Shown piece by piece: positions 36,572 through 43,298 of a stretch of DNA of 64,000 nucleotides (positions are counted from its first letter, which is position 1; each line of letters begins with the position of its first letter). The notes below the pieces were generated by a model that was not told the origin of the DNA, did not search any database, and saw only the letters and a list, made by a program, of their open reading frames with translations. The stretch is from Paenibacillus mesophilus (GTDB lineage Bacteria; Bacillota; Bacilli; Paenibacillales; NBRC-103111), in contig NZ_VCRA01000004.1 in assembly GCF_005938385.1 (NCBI RefSeq), positions 312,206 to 376,205 on the forward strand, written 5' to 3'. The translations under genes and the position numbers were made by a program.

Positions 36572-37911
36572 CGCCCGCCATGAAGCACGGGAAAGCTATC
36601 GTATTCGCTTGTCTCCAAGGATTGGCGGAGCTGCTGCTGTATTTTCCGATACTCGTCGCCCTGTACATTACCGTACGTCATCCGGCTCTAGAATTCCCGC
36701 TGTGGCTTGCGTTATGGTCCGGCCTCTATACGCTCGGCTATTCGTTTCATTACGCTTTCCCCGGCGTCAGACAATGGCAGGCGCTGCTCATGGCTCTCGC
36801 CGTTCCGGGATTGTTCGCCTATCTCGCTGACGGCCCGGCACTGGGCTTCGTGCTCAATTATGCGCTATGGGCGCTAGCCTGGATTCGCGGCCGTCAAAAC
36901 CGGCTGTGGGGCTGGGACAGCTCTTTTCCCAGCGGATTAATGATTATCTGCATGGTCGGGTACTTTATCGCCTCTTTCCTGTTCCCTTACTTCCTCGTCA
37001 CCTGGCATTACGCCCCCTGGGTTACCGGGCTCGGCATACCGGCTCTCGCTCTTACGCTGTACCGGGGGAACAGCTCGACGCTGGACAGCGAGTCGTCGCA
37101 AGGCACGAACGACGAGAAAAAGCCGATCGTCGGATTCGAAACGAGATGGCGCAACCGCGCTCTCGTACTGGCCGTCTTCGCGCTCATCGTACTCATCGCC
37201 TCGATCCGTACGATTGCCGGGGCGGCCAAGCAAGCGGCCTCCTTCCTGTTCCATGGGACGATCGACCTGCTGCGCAAGCTGCTTGGCTTGTTCGTATCGG
37301 AAACGGCCGAATCCACGCCTCCGCCCAAGGAACCGTTTACGGACGATTTGCTCGCCCAAGGGGAGCCTTCCGCTTTTGCCTTACTGATGGAGAAAGTGAT
37401 TTATTGGGTCGGCGTAGTCCTGCTTCTTGCCGTGACGCTGGGGGCGTTGTACGTTGTCGGCACATTGACGAAGCGATGGTTGAGACGATTCATGGGCTGG
37501 TACGGGGAACGCCTGGAAGCCACACCCGAAGCGGGCTATGTCGACGAGAAGCAATCTTTGCTGGACGCCCGCGAATGGGCTCTGGATCGCGCACGGCAGC
37601 TGAAACAGCGGATCGATGACTTTTTCCGCAAAGAGCCCGGCTGGGACGACTTCGCCGATAACCGCGAGCGCATTCGCCAAGCGTACCGCCGTCTGCTTCT
37701 CGGCCGAATTGCCGGCGGATACGGTCACGACGTAACGCGAACGCCGCGTGAAACCAGCGAAGAGATGGGGCGGCAAGCGCCGCTCGGGGAGGGCGAGACG
37801 GCATTGATCCGGCTGTACGAGGAGGCCCGCTACGGAAGCGAGGACGTATCCGACGAACGTGCGGTGCAGGCGAAGGCATTATTCCGCTCCGGAGAGGGCG
37901 GACGCAAATGA
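36568..37911 (+). CDS. Multi-pass membrane protein with C-terminal DUF4129-like domain (transglutaminase core absent)
   Basis: 447 residues from GTG 36568; ATG 36580 is equally possible. About six membrane helices in the first 210 residues, another near 275-300, and a cytoplasmic C-terminal region with 'NRERIRQAYRRLLLGRIAGGY' and 'TPRETSEEM', 'LIRLYEEARYGSEDVSDE', which fits DUF4129. In the usual MoxR-DUF58-TgpA trio this protein carries a transglutaminase-like Cys/His/Asp core between the membrane part and DUF4129. None is visible here. The function is unknown. Confidence 0.78.
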   Translation: MTPAMKHGKAIVFACLQGLAELLLYFPILVALYITVRHPALEFPLWLALWSGLYTLGYSFHYAFPGVRQWQALLMALAVPGLFAYLADGPALGFVLNYALWALAWIRGRQNRLWGWDSSFPSGLMIICMVGYFIASFLFPYFLVTWHYAPWVTGLGIPALALTLYRGNSSTLDSESSQGTNDEKKPIVGFETRWRNRALVLAVFALIVLIASIRTIAGAAKQAASFLFHGTIDLLRKLLGLFVSETAESTPPPKEPFTDDLLAQGEPSAFALLMEKVIYWVGVVLLLAVTLGALYVVGTLTKRWLRRFMGWYGERLEATPEAGYVDEKQSLLDAREWALDRARQLKQRIDDFFRKEPGWDDFADNRERIRQAYRRLLLGRIAGGYGHDVTRTPRETSEEMGRQAPLGEGETALIRLYEEARYGSEDVSDERAVQAKALFRSGEGGRK

Positions 37912-37942
37912 GGCAACCCTACTTTTCGGAGGACATACTGGG

Positions 37943-38806
37943 ATGAACGTAGAAACGGCTTATCATACGTACCGGAAGCTGCTCTTCTCTATCGCTTACA
38001 GGCTGCTCGGAACGATTACGGAAGCGGAGGATGTCGTACAGGACGTGTTCGTATCGCTCCAATCCGTCGATCCGGACAGCATCGGCAATATTCGCGCTTT
38101 CCTGTGCAAATCCGTAACGAACCGTTGCTTGAATATTCTCCAGTCGGCCGCCAAAAGAAAAGAGGCTTACCCCGGCCCCTGGCTCCCCGAACCGCTGTAC
38201 ACCGGCAGCGGAGATGAGCCTTGGCAGCGGGTCGAGCAGGAGGAGGACATCAGGTTCGCCTATCTGGTTATGCTGGAACGGCTGTCTCCGCTGGAGAGGG
38301 TCGTCTTCGTCCTGAGGGAAGCGTACGGTTACGAGTATGAGGAGATAGCGGAGATCGTCGATAAATCGGCCGACAATTGCCGGAAAATGCTGAGCCGCTC
38401 GCGCCGCAAAATGAATGATGCCGGGTACTCCGGAACGCCGCCGGACGAGCGGAAGCATGCTGTGGTCCAACAGTTCATCTCCGCTTTGCAGCAAGGGAAC
38501 ATTCCGGACGCGATCAACCTTCTGGCCGATCGGATCGTGATCGTGACGGACGGAGGAGGCAAGGTCAGAGCAGCGATGCGACCTATCGCCGGAATCGAGC
38601 GGGTTGGAGCATTTCTGCGGGGCATTGCCGCGAAACATACCTTTTCACCGGGAGTCGCTCCGATTTCCGTCAACGGCGAGACGGGCATGGCTATAAAGCG
38701 GATCCAATTGCCTGCGGCGATCTGGTGCTTCGAGCTGGAGCCGGAATCGGGCAAAATTTCGCGCATTTATTCGGTGTACAATCCTGATAAATTGAAAGGC
38801 GAATAG
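37943..38806 (+). CDS. ECF41-type RNA polymerase sigma factor with C-terminal SnoaL-like extension
   Basis: 287 residues from ATG 37943 (GGAGG nine bases upstream). Sigma-2 region 'RLLGTITEAEDVVQDVFVSL' (about 20-40), the ECF41 linker motif 'GPWLPEPL' (about 80), sigma-4 'LSPLERVVFVLREAYGYEYEEIAEIV', then an extension with 'VTDGGGKVRAA' and a terminal 'YNPDKLKGE'. WLPEP, DGGGK and NPDKL are hallmarks of ECF41, whose extension replaces an anti-sigma factor. The AhpD-like gene downstream carries an ECF41-like promoter. It follows the DUF4129 gene at 31 bp. Confidence 0.95.
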   Translation: MNVETAYHTYRKLLFSIAYRLLGTITEAEDVVQDVFVSLQSVDPDSIGNIRAFLCKSVTNRCLNILQSAAKRKEAYPGPWLPEPLYTGSGDEPWQRVEQEEDIRFAYLVMLERLSPLERVVFVLREAYGYEYEEIAEIVDKSADNCRKMLSRSRRKMNDAGYSGTPPDERKHAVVQQFISALQQGNIPDAINLLADRIVIVTDGGGKVRAAMRPIAGIERVGAFLRGIAAKHTFSPGVAPISVNGETGMAIKRIQLPAAIWCFELEPESGKISRIYSVYNPDKLKGE

Positions 38807-38843
38807 GGACTGCCGCGCAATCCCAGAAAAAAAATCGCGTAAG

Positions 38844-38869
38844 TGTCACAAATATTCCTCTCTTTTGTC
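38844..38869 (+). promoter_or_regulatory. Candidate ECF41-dependent promoter
   Basis: TGTCACA (38844-38850), 15 bases, TGTC (38866-38869), close to the ECF41 target pattern TGTCACA-N16-CGTC. It sits 50 bp before the start of the AhpD-like gene, the known kind of target gene for this sigma group. Confidence 0.65.
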
Positions 38870-38919
38870 TTATAAGTGTAAGACAAAAAGAGAACCCGAA
38901 AGGGACAGGAGGAATACCG

Positions 38920-39366
38920 ATGAAAAACAGATTTCTGATGAACACCGTCAATCCGGAAGGCTATAAGGCGATGCTCGGCCTCGAGAATTATGTGGAGGGC
39001 ACCAGCATCCCCAAGCCGCTGCGCGAACTGATCAAGATTCGCGCCTCGCAGATCAATTCATGCGCCTTCTGCATCGATATGCATACGAAAGAGGCCCGGG
39101 CGCTCGGCGAGACGGAACAGCGCATATACGGACTGAACGCCTGGCGGGAGACGCCTTTCTATACGCCGGAAGAGCGCGCCGTGCTCGCTTTGACGGAAGC
39201 CGTTACGCTGCTTGCGGATACCCACGTTCCCGACGACGTTTACGAAGAAGTCCGCACTTTCTACGACGAGAAGCAAACGGCGGAAATCATTATGCAGATC
39301 GTAGTGATCAATGCCTGGAACCGAATAGGCGTGACCACGCGCCTCATGCCGAAGCAGGATAAATAA
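38920..39366 (+). CDS. Carboxymuconolactone decarboxylase/AhpD-like protein
   Basis: 148 residues. 'LIKIRASQINSCAFCIDMHTKEAR' (about 37-60) carries the CxxC-x-x-x-H redox motif of AhpD-like peroxidase-linked proteins. An all-helical, probably oligomeric cytosolic protein. Start behind AGGAGGAATACCG. Its location after an ECF41 sigma gene with a matching promoter is the typical ECF41 arrangement. The substrate is unknown. A perfect bidirectional terminator follows. Confidence 0.93.
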   Translation: MKNRFLMNTVNPEGYKAMLGLENYVEGTSIPKPLRELIKIRASQINSCAFCIDMHTKEARALGETEQRIYGLNAWRETPFYTPEERAVLALTEAVTLLADTHVPDDVYEEVRTFYDEKQTAEIIMQIVVINAWNRIGVTTRLMPKQDK

Positions 39367-39378
39367 CGCTTCCCGCAG

Positions 39379-39416
39379 AAAAAGACAGCCGTTACAAGCA
39401 GCGGCTGTCTTTTTTC
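39379..39416. terminator. Bidirectional hairpin terminator
   Basis: A 13-bp stem AAAAAGACAGCCG (39379-39391) with CGGCTGTCTTTTT (from 39403) has T-runs on both strands. It stops the AhpD-like gene and, from the other side, the nirBD transcript. Confidence 0.92.
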
Positions 39417-39435
39417 ACATTAAAATCGTATCGAT

Positions 39436-39549
39436 TCAGCTCCCCGCCATGCCGCCGACAAGCTTCCGCAGCCGCTCCCGGACTCGGACCACTTCCCCGA
39501 CGACAATGAGGGCGGGGGCGCTCCGGGCCGCAGGCTTAACATCCTTCAT
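39436..39549 (-). pseudogene. Remnant of uroporphyrinogen-III C-methyltransferase (SUMT) gene, internal deletion
   Basis: A 37-codon frame with ATG 39549 and a GGGGGAG site 15 bp after nirD. It reads 'MKDVKPAARSAPALIVVGEV' and continues 'VRVRERL'. The part from 'PALIVVGEVV' matches the extreme C-terminus of SUMT/CobA enzymes, which normally run about 250 residues. So a start region and the last 25 or so codons are joined in frame and the catalytic body is gone. In nas operons a siroheme methyltransferase gene commonly follows nirD, so this looks like its deleted remnant. Confidence 0.72.
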
Positions 39550-39563
39550 GCTCTTCTCCCCCT

Positions 39564-39875
39564 TCATAGCTTCACGAAAATGGACCCGCTCTCCCGATCG
39601 ATCTCGACCGGATATGTCGTGACACACCCTTCATCCGGCTCCTGGACAAGTCCGCTGTCCAAGTCGATTTTCCAGTCGTGCAGCGGACAATGAACGGCGG
39701 TGCCGCAAACCATCCCTTCCGAAAGCAAGCCCCCCTTATGCGGACACTTATTTTCGACGGCCAGCACCTTTCCGTCGGATAAGCGGAAAACGGCGATTTC
39801 AGTCTCTTCATGGCGAATTTTGCGTGAACCTAGCGGATCGATGTCGGACATATTGCCCACCAGCAGCTTGACCAT
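39564..39875 (-). CDS. nirD: Nitrite reductase (NADH) small subunit, Rieske type
   Basis: 103 residues, typical for NirD/NasE. Rieske [2Fe-2S] ligands are 'CPHKGG' (about 44) and 'CPLHDW' (about 63). It assists electron transfer in assimilatory nitrite reductase with NirB. AGGAGGG precedes the ATG, 19 bp after nirB. The SUMT remnant follows at 14 bp. Confidence 0.96.
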   Translation of the reverse strand: MVKLLVGNMSDIDPLGSRKIRHEETEIAVFRLSDGKVLAVENKCPHKGGLLSEGMVCGTAVHCPLHDWKIDLDSGLVQEPDEGCVTTYPVEIDRESGSIFVKL

Positions 39876-39894
39876 AGCTACAACCCTCCTGATG

Positions 39895-42324
39895 TTATAC
39901 CGATTGGAGATCGGAGATCGGCACGAAATTTTTGCGCAGCTCGTCTTTGCCTATAATTTCTTTCCACGGATCGGTCGCGGATCGGAGCGTCGTTTCGATC
40001 CGCCCTACAAGCGCCGCACGGTCCTCCCGCTTCTCGAGCGCCTTCTTGACCGATTCCAGCCCGACCCGTTCGAGCCAGACCGACGTTCTTTCGTTCCATT
40101 GCGCTTTCTCCCGATAATATTGAAGGAAAGCCCCGGCCCACTCGACGACCTCTTCCTCTGTCTTAACCGTGCATAGCAGCTCGGTTGCCCGTACATGGAC
40201 GCCTCCGTTGCCGCCTACGTGCAGCTCCCACCCGCCGTCAATCGCCACGACGCCGAAATCTTTGATCGTCGCCTCCGCGCAGTTGCGGGGACAGCCCGAT
40301 ACGGCAAGCTTCACCTTCGCCGGGGTGTTTAGCCGCTCGAACTTTTTCTCGAGCGTAATGCCCATCACGATCGAATCCTGGGTGCCGAACCGGCAAAACG
40401 TCGAACCGACGCATGTTTTCACCGTCCGCAGCGCCTTGCCGTACGCGTATCCCGAAGGCATGTCGAGCTCCTCCCACATTTTCGGGAGATCCTCCTTCTT
40501 CACGCCAAGCAGGTCGATCCGCTGTCCGCCCGTAATCTTGACCATCGGCACGTCGAACTTCTCGGCTACTTCGGCAATTTTCTTCAGCTCTCCCGGCGAG
40601 GTAACGCCTCCGTAAATCCGCGGCACGACCGAGTACGTTCCGTCCTTCTGAATGTTCGCGTGATACCGCTCGTTCGTGAACCGGGACTCCTTCTCGTCCG
40701 TATACTCGGCCGGCCACAGCATGCCCAAATAGTAGTTGAGCGCGGGTCTGCACTTGGAGCAGCCTTCCTGCTGGCGCCATTCGAGCACATGCATCGTTTC
40801 CTTGACACTCTTCAGCCCCATACGCGTGATTTGTTCCACGATCTCGTCCCGACTCAGAGACGTACAGCCGCATATTCCTTCTTTAACCGGCTCTCCCGCA
40901 GAGTCGCCGCCGTACAGTCCGAGCAGCCCTTCCACGAGCGGCTTGCACCCTCCGCAAGACGCGGACGCTTTCGTGCATGCTTTGATGTCGCGCACGGACG
41001 TGCAGCCCTTCGTGCGGATCGCTTCCGCGATCGTACCTTTGGAGACGCCGTTGCAGCCGCAGACGATTTCGTCGTCGGCCATCGCTTCCAGACGACTTGC
41101 GGTAGAAGGAGCGGATTGGCCGCCGGATAGGCCGAGCAACAGCTCCTTTTCTTTGCCCGCGACCGACTCCCCGCTCTTGATGAGCGAGAACAGCTTCGCT
41201 CCGTCCGTCGTATCCCCGAACAATACCGCGCCCACCAGCTTGTCGTCGTGCAGCACGATTTTTTTGTAAATCCCCTCAACTTCATCCTGATACCGTAAAG
41301 AACGCGTTCCCGCCGGTCCGGCGTACAGGCCTCCCGAGAATACGTCGACTCCCGAAACTTTCAGCTTCGTCGAGGTGACCGAACCGGTGTACGGTGCCGT
41401 CTCGACGCCGGCCAGCCTTTTCGCCAGAACGGCGCCCTGTTCATACAGAGGAGCAACGAGTCCATACGCGATTCCCCGATGCTCCGCGCACTCTCCGACG
41501 GCGTATACGCCGGGTACGCTCGTTTGCATATAATCGTCGACGACGATGCCGCGGTTCACTTCAATGCCTGCCGAATTGGCCAACTCGACGTTCGGCCGGA
41601 TGCCGACCGCCATGACGATCAGATCGGCCTCCGTCTCGCTGCCGTCACCGAAGCGCAGTCCTTTGACCCGTTTCCTGCCGACAATCGATTCCGTCTGCTT
41701 GTTCAGCAGAAACTTCATACCTTGCGCTTCCAGCTCGCTCTGCAGCATTCTGGCCGCCGTCTCGTCCAGCTGGCGCTCCATCAAGTACGAATGGATATGG
41801 ACGACCGAGACGTCCATCCCGAGATGCAATAGCCCTCTTGCCGCCTCCAGTCCGAGCAGTCCGCCACCGATGACGACCGCTTTCTTGTATTGTTTGGACG
41901 TCTCGATCATTATTTCGCAATCCCGGATATCCCGGAAGGCGATAACCCCTTGTTTGTCCGAGCCCGGAAGAGGCAGCATGAACGGGTTCGAGCCCGTCGC
42001 CAATATAAGCTCGTCGTACTCCGATTCGGCGCCCAGATGGGAAACGACTTTCCGGGCTGCCGGATCGATCCGGGTCACCTTATGGCCGGCATACAGCCTT
42101 ATATGATTATCCTTATACCAGTCCCAGTCGTTGATGAAGATCTCTTTCAAATCCGCCCCGCCCGCTAGAACCGACGACAGCATGATCCGATTGTAGTTGG
42201 GATGCGGTTCCGCTCCGAATATCGTAATCTCATAAGCTCCCGGAGCCAACTTCAACAAATGCTCGACAGCGCGAACCCCCGCCATGCCGTTTCCGATCAT
42301 CACCAATTTGCGACGAACCGTCAT
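39895..42324 (-). CDS. nirB: Nitrite reductase (NADH) large subunit
   Basis: 809 residues from ATG 42324 (GGGGAGG six bases upstream). The frame is open further up, but that DNA is the regulatory leader. Order: FAD/NADH oxidoreductase ('LVMIGNGMAGVRAVE' at 5), two BFD-type iron-sulfur modules ('CGCNGVSKGTI' and 'CGCTSLSRDEI', about 420-530), then sulfite/nitrite reductase domains with the siroheme-4Fe4S cysteines in 'CVGSTFCRFG' and 'CPRNCAEA' (about 640-690). It reduces nitrite to ammonium for assimilation in the cytosol. Expression appears set by GlnR/TnrA boxes and an antitermination leader. Confidence 0.97.
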   Translation of the reverse strand: MTVRRKLVMIGNGMAGVRAVEHLLKLAPGAYEITIFGAEPHPNYNRIMLSSVLAGGADLKEIFINDWDWYKDNHIRLYAGHKVTRIDPAARKVVSHLGAESEYDELILATGSNPFMLPLPGSDKQGVIAFRDIRDCEIMIETSKQYKKAVVIGGGLLGLEAARGLLHLGMDVSVVHIHSYLMERQLDETAARMLQSELEAQGMKFLLNKQTESIVGRKRVKGLRFGDGSETEADLIVMAVGIRPNVELANSAGIEVNRGIVVDDYMQTSVPGVYAVGECAEHRGIAYGLVAPLYEQGAVLAKRLAGVETAPYTGSVTSTKLKVSGVDVFSGGLYAGPAGTRSLRYQDEVEGIYKKIVLHDDKLVGAVLFGDTTDGAKLFSLIKSGESVAGKEKELLLGLSGGQSAPSTASRLEAMADDEIVCGCNGVSKGTIAEAIRTKGCTSVRDIKACTKASASCGGCKPLVEGLLGLYGGDSAGEPVKEGICGCTSLSRDEIVEQITRMGLKSVKETMHVLEWRQQEGCSKCRPALNYYLGMLWPAEYTDEKESRFTNERYHANIQKDGTYSVVPRIYGGVTSPGELKKIAEVAEKFDVPMVKITGGQRIDLLGVKKEDLPKMWEELDMPSGYAYGKALRTVKTCVGSTFCRFGTQDSIVMGITLEKKFERLNTPAKVKLAVSGCPRNCAEATIKDFGVVAIDGGWELHVGGNGGVHVRATELLCTVKTEEEVVEWAGAFLQYYREKAQWNERTSVWLERVGLESVKKALEKREDRAALVGRIETTLRSATDPWKEIIGKDELRKNFVPISDLQSV

Positions 42325-42352
42325 TCTCGTCCTCCCCTTCCCGTCACTTCCC

Positions 42353-42423
42353 GGCAAACAAAGAAAAGCCCGTCTCGCTCCAATGGGAAAACAAAATTCC
42401 CGTTCAAGAGCGAAGCCAGGCTT
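42353..42423 (-). terminator. Intrinsic terminator in nirB leader (attenuator)
   Basis: On the minus strand the arms AAGCC...TCGCTC (42423-42408) and GAGCGA...GGCTT (42380-42366) pair around an inner GGGAA/TTCCC hairpin and are followed by TTTCTTTGTTT. It ends about 30 bases before the nirB start, so it would stop transcription unless prevented. Confidence 0.72.
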
Positions 42424-42439
42424 CGTTGCCGCTTCTTCC

Positions 42440-42471
42440 GAATACACCGTTGTATTCATCGAAAAGATGAA
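42440..42471 (-). promoter_or_regulatory. Candidate ANTAR-target hairpins in nirB leader
   Basis: Minus-strand RNA has GAATAC-AACGGT-GTATTC (42457-42440): a 6-bp stem with a six-base loop bearing A at position 1 and G at position 4, the loop pattern bound by ANTAR antiterminators. Just upstream TTCATC/GATGAA (42471-42455) forms another stem, but with a non-canonical five-base loop and 3 shared bases. The terminator follows 17 bases later. Confidence 0.6.
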
Positions 42472-42483
42472 GTTGTTACCCAA

Positions 42484-42513
42484 ACTATACAATAGCACCG
42501 GAGCATATGTCAA
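42484..42513 (-). promoter_or_regulatory. Sigma-A promoter of nirBD
   Basis: On the minus strand, TTGACA (42508-42513), 18 bp, TATAGT (42484-42489). The -35 box lies inside the proximal GlnR/TnrA box. The predicted transcript starts near 42477, just before the leader hairpins. Confidence 0.75.
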
Positions 42514-42524
42514 TATATATGACA
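42508..42524. promoter_or_regulatory. GlnR/TnrA box, nirB-proximal
   Basis: TGTCA-ATATATA-TGACA, a perfect match to TGTNA-N7-TNACA, overlapping the nirB -35 box. GlnR/TnrA control nitrogen assimilation genes in Bacillales. Confidence 0.85.
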
Positions 42525-42570
42525 CAAACAAAAAACTTTTTTGATGATATCGACAAAAACACCTTATTTG

Positions 42571-42587
42571 TGTTATAAAAGTTTACA
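42571..42587. promoter_or_regulatory. GlnR/TnrA box, distal
   Basis: TGTTA-TAAAAGT-TTACA, a second perfect TGTNA-N7-TNACA site, centred 63 bp (six helical turns) from the first. It is nearer the divergent ANTAR gene (start 42666). Apart from these sites, the promoter and leader, the 341-bp interval 42325-42665 holds no gene. Confidence 0.8.
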
Positions 42588-42665
42588 TCATACTTTTTAA
42601 CAGGTAACCTCAGACGAACTTTCATCATTTTCCACTCTTGAATTACCGGAAAGGAGCATCTCCCC

Positions 42666-43298
42666 ATGCGCTCTTTGTTGGTCATATGCAGCCATGCGAC
42701 GGAGTCGGAGCCGGAACGAAAGTCAGTGCCGGCTTCGAAAATGCCGCTTCCCGAAACGGTTCTTCACTCGTACGGGTATTCCGTCGCCAAAGCGTATAAC
42801 GAGGCCCAAGCCAAATCGTACATCCGGGATTCCGACGCTACCGTCCTGCATCTGCCGATCTCCGACATCCGTTCGTGGGGAACGGCGCTGCAGAAATGGA
42901 AGCTCATCCCGCTTCTATGGTGGTGCAGCGACTCGACGGCCGCCTTATCGGTCGATGCGTGCGAAGACGACATGATGATCGATGGTATACTGACTCCCTC
43001 CATGAAGGCGCAGGAGGTGCACTGGGCGCTGCATTTCGGGGCCAAGCAATGCTTCGAGCGGGAGCAGTGGCAGAACGAACGCAAGCAGCTGCTGTCCCGT
43101 ATCGAGGAACGCAAATGGATCGATATGGCCAAAGGCATTCTGTGCGAAATCAAACAGATTACGGAGTCGGAAGCCTATGACCTGCTCCGCAAGCAGGCGA
43201 TGAACGAACGGAAGCGCATAGTCGATGTCGCTACTTCGATCGTCAACGTGTACCAGCTGCTTCAGGAGCAAAAACAAAAGGGGGCGAAAAAGCGATGA
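42666..43298 (+). CDS. ANTAR-domain RNA-binding antiterminator (NasT-like)
   Basis: 210 residues, GGAAAGGAG upstream. The first 125 residues resemble a degenerate receiver-like domain without a clear phospho-acceptor Asp. The last 60 or so are an ANTAR domain: 'LLSRIEERKWIDMAKGIL', 'ITESEAYDLLRKQAMNERKR', 'VDVATSIVNVYQLL'. ANTAR proteins bind paired hexaloop hairpins and prevent terminator formation. Its divergent placement to nirBD, whose leader has such a hairpin and a terminator, points to NasT-type control. It overlaps the next gene by four bases. Confidence 0.9.
   Translation: MRSLLVICSHATESEPERKSVPASKMPLPETVLHSYGYSVAKAYNEAQAKSYIRDSDATVLHLPISDIRSWGTALQKWKLIPLLWWCSDSTAALSVDACEDDMMIDGILTPSMKAQEVHWALHFGAKQCFEREQWQNERKQLLSRIEERKWIDMAKGILCEIKQITESEAYDLLRKQAMNERKRIVDVATSIVNVYQLLQEQKQKGAKKR

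Noticed and set aside
42325..42531. Upstream extension of NirB to base 42531
   Set aside because: Those codons coincide with the promoter, hairpins and terminator of the leader; ATG 42324 has GGGGAGG and starts the FAD-binding fold.
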